Of a stretch of 64,000 bases of DNA, positions 32,201 to 43,467 are shown piece by piece. This DNA comes from Onthophagus taurus (Eukaryota; Arthropoda; Insecta; Coleoptera; Scarabaeidae): assembly GCF_036711975.1 (NCBI RefSeq), contig NC_091968.1, forward strand, positions 22,816,001 through 22,880,000, written 5' to 3'. Below the pieces are notes generated by a model, which worked only from the letters and a program-made list of their open reading frames with translations, did not search any database and was not told the DNA's origin. Position 1 is the first letter of the stretch. Each line of letters starts with the position of its first letter. The translations under genes and the position numbers were made by a program.

Positions 32201-35200
32201 TTTTTTAAAATTTTCATGTATTCGAACGTAGCCTAATTCAATTTAATTCCTTTTAAAGAATTTTCTCCAGAAATTTGTATTATTAACTACCCAATTTTTA
32301 TATCAAATTATAACATATCATCTTTTATCTTCAATTTGTGATATAAATCGTTTCCTAACTCCCAAAAATACCGCAAAGATGATTTTTTTTTAAATTTTAT
32401 CGTTTTCGAACGTAGCCAAATTCAACTTAATTCCTTTTAAAGAATTTTCTCCACAATTTTTTTTATTAACTAGCCAACCTTTATATCATATCATAAAATA
32501 TCATCTTTTATCTTCAATTTGTGATATAAATCGTTTCCTAACTCCCAAAAATAACGCAGACGATTTTTCTAATTGTGACGTTTCGAACATAACCTCACAC
32601 AATTTAATTCCTTTTAAAGAATTTTCTCCCCAATTTTTTTTGTTAACTAGTCAATCTTTATATCATATCATAAAATATCATCTTTTATCTTCAATTTGTG
32701 ATATAAATCGTTTCCTTACTCCTAAAAATAACGCAAAGACGATTTTTTAAAATTTTCATGTATTCGAACGTAGCCTAATTTAATTTAATTCCTTATAAAG
32801 AATTTTCTCCAGAAATTGTTATTATTAACTACCCAATTTTCATATCAAATTATAACATATCATCTTTTATCTTCAATTTGTGATATAAATCGTTTCCTAA
32901 CTCCCAAAAATACCGCAAAGATGATTTTTTTTTTAATTTTACCGTTTTCGAACGTAGCCAAATTCAACTTAATTCCTTTTAAAGAATTTTCTCCACAATT
33001 TTTTTATTAACTAGCCAATCATTATATCATATCATAAAATATCATCTTTTATCTTCAATTTGTGATATAAATCGTTTCCTAACTCCCAAAAATAACGCAA
33101 AGACGATTTTTCTAATTGTGACGTTTCGAACATAACCTCACACAATTTCATTCCTTTTAAAGAATTTTTCCACAAATTTTTATTATTAACTTGCCAATTT
33201 CTATATCAAATCATATAATATCATCTTTTATCTTCAAGTTGTGATATAAATCGTTTCCTAACTCCTAAAAATAACGCAAAGACGATTTTTTAAAATTTTC
33301 ATGTATTCGAACGTAGCCAAATTCAACTTAATTCCTTTTAAAGAATTTTCTCCACAATTTTTTTTATTAACTAGCCAATTTTTATATCAAATCATAAAAT
33401 TTCAACTTCTATCTTCAATTTGTGATATAAATCGTTTCTTAACTCCCAAAAATAAAGCAAAGACGATCTTTTAAATTTTTACATTTGAGAACGTAGCCTA
33501 ATTCAACTTAATTCCTTTTAAAGAACATTCTCCACAAATTTTTATTATTAACTGGCCAATTTTTATATCAAATCATAAAATATCATCTTTTATCTTCAAT
33601 TTGTGATATAAATCGTTTCGTACTCCCAAAAATAAAGCAAAGACGATTTCTTTAAATTTTGACGTTTTGAAACATAACCTAATTCAACTTAATTCCTTTT
33701 AAAGAACATTCTCCACAAATTTTTATTATTAACTACCCAATTTTTATATCAAATCATAAAATATCATGGTTTATCTTCAATTTGTGATATAAATCGTTTC
33801 CTAACTCACAAAAATAAAGCAAAGGCAATTTTTTTTACATTTTGAGGTTTTCTAACATAACTTAATTCAACTTACTAAAAAATTGACTCCTTAAAAGAAT
33901 CTCCAATTAAATCATAATTATTTCCAAACAACAATAAATCATAAACCCTCTTCGCTAAATATTTATCATGTAAATGTCTCCGGCAAACATCCATTGCAGT
34001 CACAAAAAAATTCGTATCTTTAATATGTCTTATTTTGAATTCTTTGTCTTGAATTTCGTTCATTATATCATACAAAATCGTACTTATTGGTCCCCCTAAA
34101 ACAATTCCCATAAAACAACATTCTTTGTATGACAAATAATAAACTTACTATCTTTACAAAAAATAATTAACATTAAACACCAAGAACCCAAAGAAGGTTC
34201 AACTCCCATCTGTTTAAACTCAGCCAATGTTTGTAACGCATACTCTTTAATATTCCTCCCTGTTCCCATTGTCCCCAAAACATCCAAAACACCATTTAAA
34301 GTATTGATGTTTGGTTTTAACTTTAATAATCGCATCCTATTTAATAAATCTAAAATTAAAGTCCACCTTTTTTCATAACTTTCCATTATTAAATTAACCA
34401 CCCCAATTATTGCATTAAAACTTTCAACATTTAACGTTAAATTCTTCTCTTGCGCCTCTTGAAATAACTGCCAAGCTCTATCGACTTGATAATATTTAGC
34501 CATTCCTTGTATTAAAGCCGAATAAGCTTCCCCATTGGGGTTTTCAATTCCAATAAAAATTTCTTCAGATAACATTCCATCCGTCCAAGTTTTTCTTTGT
34601 CGCTCTTTTCCTTTTTCGCTTTGTTTAAACCAACGTTCTTCAATAAAAGCTGCATCAATGGTATCTTTCGAGTTATAAAAACATAATAATTCTAATAAAC
34701 TCTGCCTATTTTCATCAGAAATTTGTACCCCATTTCCTATTAAACTTTTATAAATCGAAATAGCATCGGAAACATTTACATCATTAATTGCTGCTATTAA
34801 ATCGCTTTCTTTTAAATCTTTTTCATCCGGCAATTTTTTTCCAAGAAATGCTTTAATTGGAGGCTCAGCCTCTGAATGCATAAATAATTCGGGGTGTTGA
34901 TGCCGAACCCAATGCGCTGCTTTCCTCCCCGACTCTTGAGCCATAGCAAAACTTCTTTTTCCCATATTAGAGTTGGGAATTAAAAAAGGGTCATCATGAA
35001 ATTTATAATGTGGGCTGTTATTATCTCGTTTTACTGTAACTTCAAGGGCTTGTAATATATCCGTAGGGCCCCTATCTATACGTTTTGGGATTATTATTTC
35101 ATCTTTTACGGTTGTTGCTAAAAATCTTGTGTTTAATTTATAGGTTATGTGTCTAAAACAAAGTAATTTTTGTTAATTTAATAATTAAATTAATTCTTTT

Positions 35201-35248
35201 GATGGTTTCTACTTACTTTAATTGAAGAAAACGCGATAATCGAGACAT
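29248..35248 (-). CDS. PTCD3: Small ribosomal subunit protein mS39 (pentatricopeptide repeat domain 3)
   Basis: This mitochondrial PPR protein of the ribosomal small subunit helps deliver mRNA to the mitoribosome. Five exons join in phase: 35248-35217, 35152-34149, 34095-33876, 29960-29435 and 29385-29248, giving 639 residues (human 689). The N-terminus is basic and Ser/Arg/Leu-rich as expected for mitochondrial import. The family block PHYKFHDDPFLIP ... KRSFAMAQESGRKAAHW is followed by HPELFMHSEAEPPI, LLELLCFYN and PPR-like helices (EAYSALIQGMAKYYQVDRA, NINTLNGVLDVLG). Exon 4 opens with YRNYCILMCETEP. Introns 1, 2 and 4 are 50-65 bp; intron 3 is 3.9 kb of satellite B. Its promoter and first exon lie in a ~five-fold tandem array (34945-36870). 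Confidence 0.9.
29985..33870 (+). repeat. Satellite B inside PTCD3 intron 3, with 907-bp higher-order repeat
   Basis: About 21 monomers of ~181 bp fill the intron almost to the splice sites. From about 30250 to 33170 they form a five-monomer higher-order repeat. A 287-bp stretch is identical at 31002 and 31909 and recurs at 32816, exactly 907 bp apart each time; an earlier copy is offset by 909 bp. Monomer types within a unit are recognisable (ending ACGCATAGACG, CCGCAAAGATG, or TTTCGAACATAACCTCAC). Outer monomers are more diverged. Confidence 0.9.
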
Positions 35249-36870
35249 TTCTTGTTTAAATCGCTCAGTTATGATTTAATTTATGATTTTTGCGGTGTAG
35301 ATTATTTAAGGTTATGTATAAAAATTGTGGGGTAAGCGCCATCTATGTTTGATTAAATCAATTTTATTCTTATATTTAAATTTTATTATTAATTAATCTT
35401 TTAAGAATCATTAACGTATATTCCTATTCTTAATAGCAAAACTTCTTTTTCTTATATTAGACGTTGGAATTAAAAAAGGGTCATCATGAAATTTATGATC
35501 AATGTGTCTACAACAAAGTAATTTTTGTTAATTTAATAATTAAATTAATTCTGTTGATGCTTTATCCTTACATTAATTGAAAAAAACGCATTAATCGACA
35601 CTTTTCTTATATAAATCGATTAGTTATGATTTAAATTATTATTTTAGCGTTGTGTAGATTTCTTTAGGTTACGTATAAAAATTGTGGAGTAAGCGCCATC
35701 TATGTTTGATTAAATCAATTTTAGTCTTATATTTAAATTTTATTATTAATTAATCTATTAAGAATCATTAACGCACACTCCTATTTTTAATAGCAAAACT
35801 TTGTTTTTCCATATTACGGTTGGAATTAAAAAAGGGTCATCATGAAATTTATAATGTGGGTTTAAAATCTTGTGTTTAATTTATAGGTTATGTGCCTACA
35901 ACAAAGTAATTTTTGTTAATTTAATAATTAAATTAATTCTTTTGATGGTTTATCCTTACTTTAATTGAAGAAAACGCATTAATCGAGACTTTTCTTATTT
36001 AAATCGATTAGTTATGATTTTAGCGTATAAAAATTGTGAGGTAAGCGCCATCTATGTTTAATTAAATCAATTTTATTCTTATTTTTAAATTTTATTATTA
36101 ATTAATCTTTTAAGAATAATTAACGCACATTCCTATTCTTAATAGCAAAACTTTTTTTTTCCATATTAAGGTTGGAATTAAAAAAGGGTCATCATGAAAT
36201 TTATAATGTGGGTTTAAAATCTTGTGTTTAATTTATAGGTTATGTGCCTACAACAAAGTAATTTTTGTTAATTTAATAATTAAATTAATTCTTTTGATGC
36301 TTTATCCTTACATTAATTGAAAAAAACGCATTAATCGAGACTTTTCTTATTTAAATCGATTAGTTATGATTTAATTTATGATTTTAGCGTATAAAAATTG
36401 TGGGATGAGCGCCATCTATGTTTGATTAAATCAATTTTATTCTTATATTTAAATTTTATTACTAATTAATCTTTTAAGAATCATTTACGTACATTCCTAT
36501 TCTTAATAGCAAAACATTTTTCCCATATTAGAAGTTGGAATTAAAAAAGTTCCAGTTTAGTTGTTGCTAAAAATCTTGTGTTTAATTTATAGGTTATGTG
36601 TCTACAACAAAGTAATTTTTGTTAATTTAATAATTTAATTAATTCTTTTAATAATTTATCCTTACTTTAATTGAAGAAAACGCGATAATCGAGACATTTC
36701 TTATTTAAATCACTTAGTTATGATTTAATTTATGATTTTACCGTATAAAAATTGTGGGATAAGCGCCATCTATGTTTGATTAAATCAATTTTATTCTTAT
36801 ACTTAAATTTTATTATTAATTAATCTTTTAAGAATCATTAACATACATTCCTATTCTTAATAAATTTAAG
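34945..36870 (-). repeat. Tandem array of the TADA1-PTCD3 junction (~356 bp x ~5)
   Basis: Each unit holds, on the minus strand, the last ~11 codons of TADA1 (..RIG[M/I]YVNDS stop), the intergenic spacer with GCGCCATCT, and PTCD3 exon 1, intron 1 and the start of exon 2. It then jumps back to TADA1. GCGCCATCT starts at 35336, 35693, 36045, 36409 and 36763, giving periods of 357, 352, 364 and 354. Junctions join CTATTCTTAATA to GCAAAACTT. The extra copies lack about 115 bp of PTCD3 exon 2. Extra exon 1 copies vary: the ATG is kept at about 36690, but ACATTT is changed to ACTTTT in the others. Confidence 0.9.
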
Positions 36871-37664
36871 CTATGTATTGAGTGTAATCCAACAATATTT
36901 CCGTTATCTTTTAAAGTATCATACAATAATTTAACGGTTAATTTATTATCGGATCGACTTTTATTGCTACAAGAATAAGAAAAAGCAGCTTCTTGTTCAG
37001 CATGTTCAACACTATTTCTTGGAATTGGAATAAAGCTATCATCATCATTAACAACATCAATTTTAGTTGATTGATTACTATCGATGATATTATTACTATT
37101 TCTTGCAAATGGATCTGGAACGGGAACACCAAAAGTGTGTTGAAACTTCCCATCCCTTATCTTATAACCTTCTTTTCTTGTAATCATCGCTGTAATAATG
37201 TTTTTAACAAAAACCTGACAAGCTTGGACTAAATATTCAGCAACATTTTCATCAGCACCTTCTAAACCATTCTCCCAGGCATGAATTGATATTCGTGTAC
37301 TAATAAACCCACTGTCAGGGAGAAATAATTCCGCTGCCGCACTCCTATTTTCAAAATCAGGGGGCATCATCACCGGACTTAACGGAGTGTAATCAGCAAG
37401 CTCAAAACTTCCTTTATCGGTCATACTCCGTGTGCTTTTAACCCTGGATGAGGTTACCTTTGAGATTAAGGCTAATAAAAATAAATTATGACTACGAATC
37501 TGTTCCTCAGTTTTCATTAATTTTCGCACGGCGCTATCAAATTGTAGACGAGAAATCGGCTCTTTGAATAAAAACCACTGTTTTAATATCGCAAAGTATT
37601 GTTTCATTAATTCTTCACCAAGTTGCGATTCCAAATTCTTTCTTGCTTCGTTTATTTCGGTCAT
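36828..37664 (-). CDS. TADA1: Transcriptional adapter 1 (SAGA subunit Ada1)
   Basis: This nuclear subunit of the SAGA histone acetyltransferase complex pairs through a histone-fold-like region. It is a single exon of 278 residues. The N-terminal helix block is clear (EARKNLESQLGE, YFAILKQWFLFK, EEQIRSHNLFLLAL). The core follows (ADENVAEYLVQACQVFVKNI, TRKEGYKIRDGKFQHTFG, HAEQEAAFSYSC). The C-terminus (HSIHSLNLLRIGMYVNDS) ends where vertebrate proteins continue with a conserved IITKLWHP-type tail, so it may be about 40 residues short. The last ~11 codons lie inside the first unit of the TADA1-PTCD3 tandem array, so the present stop may be a product of that rearrangement. No intron is seen. Confidence 0.85.
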   Translation of the reverse strand: MTEINEARKNLESQLGEELMKQYFAILKQWFLFKEPISRLQFDSAVRKLMKTEEQIRSHNLFLLALISKVTSSRVKSTRSMTDKGSFELADYTPLSPVMMPPDFENRSAAAELFLPDSGFISTRISIHAWENGLEGADENVAEYLVQACQVFVKNIITAMITRKEGYKIRDGKFQHTFGVPVPDPFARNSNNIIDSNQSTKIDVVNDDDSFIPIPRNSVEHAEQEAAFSYSCSNKSRSDNKLTVKLLYDTLKDNGNIVGLHSIHSLNLLRIGMYVNDS

Positions 37665-37877
37665 TTTACTTTAAAAAGCTGTTGGTTGTAATTTTTCGTT
37701 ATCTTAGGTTATGTTGTTTATTATGACGTTTCGTTTTGAGGTTATGTTTTTGAATTATAATTAATAAAAATTAATTGTTATAATTATATAAATAAAAAAT
37801 CCAAGATGATTTTAATTTATTTTTTAAAATGTTTATTTTGATGTGTTTTTAATTAAGTAAAAAAAGATGTTATTAAG

Positions 37878-37950
37878 CATCCCTGGTGGGGATCGAACCC
37901 ACGACCTTTGGATTAGAAGTCCAACGCGCTATCCTCTGCGCCACAGGGAC
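37878..37950 (-). tRNA. tRNA-Arg (anticodon TCT), copy 1
   Basis: This 73-base cloverleaf has acceptor arms GTCCCTG and CAGGGAT (one G-U pair), A box TGGCGCAGAGG, anticodon loop CTTCTAA and T arm GTGGGTTCGATCCCCAC. No intron. A T-run (CTTTTTTT) follows about 20 bases downstream as a Pol III terminator. It is identical to the copy at 41658-41730. Confidence 0.95.
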
Positions 37951-38985
37951 TGGAATATTAAGAAATATTTGTCAAAATTTGATTTTTTTATGGATTTGTT
38001 AATGATTTCTTTAATAAATTAATATGGATTAATTAATAAATTAATCTGTTTATTAATACTTAATTGGGTATTTACTATTTTGGGTATTTCTAATATTTAA
38101 TATAAGTATGAAATAAAGTTGAATTAATAAATGATAGATGGCGACACATAATTCAACAAATAACCTAATTGGTGATGTATCTCCCCCAACAGTTTTGTTT
38201 AAATATAAAAGGATCCCGCATGAAATTCCCTCCAAAGTGGGGTCTAGGAAAAACAGAGTTTGGTTGGATGACTTGCAATACTTTTTTCGAGTTTGTTGGA
38301 AGAAAAAGATATATCACTTTTTGAACTGTGGCAGAACATAAAACTACAACTAGAAAGTAGTTTTCTTGGTCCTACCGATGAGCCTAAGAAAAGCAGTTAG
38401 GATGGGGAACTACTACCTCTAACACTAACTCCTGCTCGTATATACGAGTCTACCAATCATAAAATTGATGATAACAATCTGCCACCTGAAAAAAACACGA
38501 AGACAGTTCTGACTCAAATATGGATAAGATGAAATCCAACAGTAAAAGTGAATGAGAAAACATGCAGAAGAGAAACCTTAAAGAAACAGTAGAGAGAAAA
38601 TTACGAGAGTATGTAGTCTTCTCCTACGAAGGAGAATTATTTCCAGGAGTTATTACTGATGTTTCTGACACGGCTGCTACTATTTCAGAAATGTCCAGAA
38701 AAAGTAGATAAATTAGAATACGAATGGGAAGTTGTGTTGTGCCATATTGACAATAAATTTATAAGTTATAATTTTTTTTTATTATTCTTTAAGTACATCC
38801 TGTATTCATATAAAGTAGGGCTGAATTAATTCAACCATTTTATAAAAATTTGCATTAATTTATTACTTAAACCATTTTTTATTTTAAAGCATAAGTCAAC
38901 TACTGAAGATAAAGAGTGTCAACTGCAAGATATTCTCGTTTTCGCTTGGTGTCAACTACTGGCCCAGTGTGTTTTATATATACTT
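37951..38985. other. Intergenic region with one possible decayed coding fragment
   Basis: It is mostly unassigned. At 38560-38710 (plus) a short open stretch reads LKETVERKLREYVVFSYEGE then LFPGVITDVSD. It has protein-like texture and resembles transposon-borne proteins, but I cannot name a family. ATAGATGGCGACACA at 38133 is a weak relative of the recurrent motif. Confidence 0.35.
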
Positions 38986-39761
38986 ATACCGGGTGTCCAA
39001 TTAGTGCGATATCGGACGATATCTCCTTACAGGGTGTCGCTAGAAGAAAATGTTTATATATAAAGTTGTTTGGTGCTCGAAGGTGCATAACCTAAAAATA
39101 TTTTTGTTTATACAGAGTGTTGCAAAAACAAAGTACAAGGTACAACTTCGTAAATTTAAATGGAACACCCCATATTTGCAATAGTTATCAAGTTATTTAT
39201 AGGACAATAGGTATAGGACATGCTTTATAAAAAAGAAACCTTATTACTTGGCGAATAATTTAAGATAAAAAAATATGAGGCATTCCATTTAAAAAAATTA
39301 GATGTAGCTATTTCAAGTTTCTGGTATTGAGTACAAGGTTACCAGATTTTTATAGAGGCATGAAGTTACTGTAACTATGCATTAATAATCTACAAAAGAT
39401 TTGCTTTGTAGGGTCTTAAAGAAATTGGGTATGCTTTCTTTTATAGACACGTGCAGACGGAGATTTTTTTACAAAATGTTGAATATTTCAAAAACGGTAT
39501 AAATTTTGGTATAGATAATGCTTAACAAAAAGTATGTCGAATTTTATGGTTAATTTAAAAATGTAATAAAATATGGGGTGTTCCATTTAAATTTACGAAG
39601 TTGTACCTTGTACTTTGCTTTTGAAACACCTGTATAAACAAAAATATTTTTAAGTTATGCACCTTCGAGCACCAAACAACTTTATATATAAACATTTTGT
39701 TCTAGCGACACCCTGTAAGGAGATATCGTCCGATATCGCACTAATTGGACACCCTGTATAT
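38986..39761. mobile_element. MITE with ~190-bp inverted ends
   Basis: GGTGTCCAATTAGTGCGATA on the left is mirrored by the complement ending GGACACCCTGTATAT on the right. Inverted similarity continues through AACTTCGTAAATTTAAATGG near 39150 and its complement near 39590. About 390 bp of non-coding spacer lies between. It is a Tc1/mariner-like non-autonomous element by its ACAGGGTG ends. Confidence 0.75.
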
Positions 39762-40029
39762 ATAAAAAAATCATAGTGATTTTATTAATGTAATTCTTGT
39801 TACATTATAATAGGGAATAGTTTGTGCAGCTATCATTAATTAGAAGTTTCTCTAAAGTGTGTTCAGTCCAAGCACTGTTCAACAAAGAGACTAATAAATC
39901 CTTAAAGTGTCAAGTACTGGTGCTTTTACCTTACTTAGTACTCCACTATTCACAGGAATTAGTATCCCTTTTGGTGTTGGACACTGCAGATAATAATCAA
40001 GTTATTATATACTGCAACAAGATATATAA
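39762..40029. other. Unassigned spacer
   Basis: No repeat or gene is recognised; a 78-codon open frame here has no family resemblance. Confidence 0.3.
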
Positions 40030-41085
40030 AAGAAGTCTAGTTTTGAAAAATCATTTTTAGTTCTCGAGAAATAAATTTTTGAAATAATCGACAATTTTTT
40101 CGAATTTTGCAATTTTCGCTGATTAAGTTTTAAAAATTCGTATAAAATCGAATTCTTGGAATATAAGTATGAAAATTTACCAAAGTGTTAATAAAAGTGT
40201 CCTCTTTCCAATAAACCACCCCGTTTTGAAAAATAACTTTTAGTTTTTGAGAAAATAATATTTGAAGTTTTGATAAAATTTTTGGTGTTGCAATTTTCAT
40301 CGATAACTTTCAAAATTCGCTATAAAATTAATTTCTTGAAGGATCCTGGTGGAAATATCACCAATTATTAATTAAAGTATCCTCTTTTTAATGCAAAAAG
40401 CTTTTTTGAAAAATCACTTTTAGTTCTTGCGAAATAAATTTTTGAAATAATTGACAATTTTTTCGAATTTCGTAATTTCCGCCGATTAAGTTTTAAAAAT
40501 TCGTATAAAATCCATTTCATGGAATATGAGTATAAAAATTTCCCAAAGTGTTGATAAAAGTGTCCTCTTTCCAATGAACCAACCCGTTTTGAAAAATAAC
40601 TTTTAGTTTTTGAGAAAATATCATTTGAAGTTTTGATAAAATTTTCGATGTTGCAATTTTCACCGATAATTTTCAATATTCGCTATAAAATTAATTTCTT
40701 GAAGGATCCTTGTGGAAATATCACCAATTATTAATTAAAGTATCCTCTTTTTAATGCAAAAAGCCATTTTGAAAAATCACTTTTAGTTTTTGAGAAATAA
40801 ATTTTTGAAATGATCGAAAATTTTTGAATTTTGCAATTTTCGCCGATTAAGTTTTAAAAATTCGTATAAAATCCAATTCTTGGAATATGAGTATGAAAAT
40901 TTCCTAAAGTGTTAATAAAAGTGTCCTCTTTCGAATGAATCAACCCGTTTTGAAAAACAACTTTTAGTTTTTGAGAAATCAATATTTGAAGTTTTGATAA
41001 AATTTTCGATGTTTTCGACAATTAATTTCTTGAAGGATCCTTGTAAAATATCGCCAATTATTAATTAAAGTATCTTCTCTTTAGA
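40030..41085 (+). repeat. Satellite F, ~3.5 dimeric units of ~290 bp
   Basis: It has the same two alternating half-units as at 12130-12720. Half-unit starts such as TTTTAGTTTTTGAGAAA recur about every 145 bp. The last unit is truncated at TATCGCCAATTATTAA. Confidence 0.85.
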
Positions 41086-41139
41086 GTTGCTTCGTGAATT
41101 AAATTAAACTTCAAAAATGCACCAGAAGTTATAACCATA

Positions 41140-41390
41140 ATGGATGTTCTGATAGAATTGATCTATTTCCGGGGAATAAACGTTTATCAGATGCGTGAGT
41201 TTCAATTTGACTTCTGGAAGCTGAGGGTTACCTGCGGTATTCTATGAGAGAGATATTTTTTGTCCTCGATATTATCTTGGAACTTCTCTCGTACAAGAGT
41301 AATCCGATACCAGATACTGATCTTTCATTCTTATCTTTGCCGCTATAAATAAAGATCTTTTTGGTTTCTGACACTGCACATATGTCCATG
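41140..41390 (-). pseudogene. Non-LTR retrotransposon endonuclease fragment
   Basis: On the minus strand the stretch reads KIFIYSGKDKNERSVSGIGL then LLYERSSKIISRTKNIS. This matches the APE-endonuclease pattern YSG---N-R--SGV in insect non-LTR elements (often mislabelled craniofacial development protein 2-like). The frame breaks soon after. Confidence 0.5.
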
Positions 41391-41657
41391 TTATGTTTTT
41401 TTTACCTCCAGCAGCACCTCTTGATCCTTGTTGTTAATGAATAAGAGGTGCTGCGACTACTTAAAGAGGATTTGATACCAAAATCGTTTTGTAATTTTCA
41501 AAAATAATCTCTATGATTTCAGGAATTTTATCGATTTTTGCCGACTGAACTTAGCTAATGATTGAGTTATAAAAGCATTAAATAAAAACATTAACTACAA
41601 ACAAACATTATCATAAATTTATAATAAATAACAAATAAAAAAATAATGTTTGCTAAG

Positions 41658-41730
41658 CATCCCTGGTGGGGATCGAACCCACGACCTTTGGATTAGAAGT
41701 CCAACGCGCTATCCTCTGCGCCACAGGGAC
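41658..41730 (-). tRNA. tRNA-Arg (anticodon TCT), copy 2
   Basis: Identical in all 73 bases to copy 1, with the same strand and the same immediate AAGCAT flank. More distant flanks differ, so the duplication covers little beyond the gene. Confidence 0.95.
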
Positions 41731-41869
41731 TGCATGTATATTGGTCAATGCTAACCGTTCACAACTTAATTCAATATCAAAAATTTTGGGTTGATTAAAA
41801 CTTGAATATAATGATGTAATTAATTGTAGTGGTGTGAGTATTTTTTGCTTCTAAATCCATAATGAAATT

Positions 41870-43260
41870 AAAATAAAAAACTAATTATTAATAAATAATT
41901 CTTTTATGTAAATCTCGAGACATCGCGAAGTTAGTAACAGATATCAGCGAAAAGAAGAAAGCGAACTTAGTTATGAAATAAGAGGGATTTCAGTTATATT
42001 AAAAAACTAAATATTTTTAATTATTAATAACAAAACTTTATTTGATTGTATGTGCTTTTTACAAAAAAATTATTTTTAATAAATAATTTTTTATCTAAAT
42101 CTCAAGACAACGCGAAGTTAGTAACCATTTAGTAACAAATATGACGTGACGTTTAAATATTTTTGACACTAAACAAATAAAAAGAGAAAAGAAATAAAGA
42201 ATAAAGCGAAGTTAGTTATGAAATGGAAGTGATTTTGGTTACGTTAAAACCTAATATTTTTAATTATTAATTTAAAGATTAAAACTTTATTTAATTTTAT
42301 AATTTTGTAAATGTTTTTTATAAAAAACTAACTTTTAATAAATAATTTTTTTATGTAAATCTCAAGACGTCGTGAAATTAGCAACAAAGTAATTTGATGT
42401 GACGTTTAAATATTTTTGACACTAAACAAATAAAAAGGGAAGTTAGTTATGATTGTTGTGAAATAAGAGTGTTACGTTAAAAAAATAATATTTTTAATTA
42501 TTAATTTACAATTGAGAACTTTATTCAATTTTGTTAATGTTTTTTATAAGAAAACTAATTTTTATTAAATAATTTTATGTAAATCTCAAAACATCGTGAA
42601 CTTAGTAACATAATAATATGACGTGACGTTTAAATATTTTTGACACTAACATAACCAAAAAAAAGGAAATAAAGAATAAAGCGAAGTTAGTTATCAAATG
42701 TAAATGTTTTTTTTTATAAAAAACTAATTTTTAATAAATATTTCTTTTATGTAAATTTCAAGACATCATGAAGTTAGTAACAAAAAAAGGAAATAAAGAA
42801 TAAAGCGAACGTAGTTATGGAATAAGAAGGATTTCGGTTATATTAAAAAACTAAATATTTTGAATTATTAATTTAAAACATTATTTAATTTTGTAAATGT
42901 TCTTTGTAAAAAACTCATTTTTAATAAATAATTTTTTATGTAAATCTCAAAACATCGCGAAGTTAGTAACATAGTAATATGACGTGACGTTTAAATATTT
43001 TTGACACTAACATAACCAAAAAAAAAAGGAAATAAAAAATAAAGCGAAGTTAGTGATGAAATGAGTGGGATTTCTGGTATGTTAAAAAACTAAATATTTT
43101 TAATTATTAATTTAAAACTTTATTTAATTTTGTAAATGCTTTTTATAAAAAACCAATTTTTAATAAATAATTTTTGATCTAAATCTAAAAAAATCGCGAA
43201 GTTAGTAACAAAGTAATTTGACGTGACGTTTAAATATTTTTGACACTTCGCGTTACATTT
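41870..43260 (+). repeat. Array D upstream of the aminopeptidase gene (~7 units of 170-260 bp)
   Basis: The landmark CTCAAGACATCGCGAAGTTA and variants recurs near 41915, 42101, 42361, 42585, 42757, 42947 and 43184. Units also share TATGACGTGACGTTTAAATA, AAAGCGAAGTTAGTTATGAA and AATATTTTTAATTATTAATT. Several units carry deletions. The array stops about 200 bp before the LAP start codon. Confidence 0.8.
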
Positions 43261-43467
43261 AACTTTAAAATAATAGTGTGCCAAAAACAATTTTCACAAA
43301 GATCAAGATATACGTGAATAAAAAACCAAATGACTTTCGGGTAACCAACGATACGACGTTTACCATTTCATGTTGTATTTTTAAATCAAAAACAACAAAA
43401 TCCGTTTGGTGTCGTCGTTAGTCTGGTCTAAATTTGCAATTGTAAAATGTGTAAAGTGTAACAACTG

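Noticed and set aside
31002-33010. Three near-identical 95-codon open frames 907 bp apart
   Set aside because: They are readings of satellite B monomers; composition follows the repeat and no start context or splice support exists. The periodicity is reported as a higher-order repeat instead.
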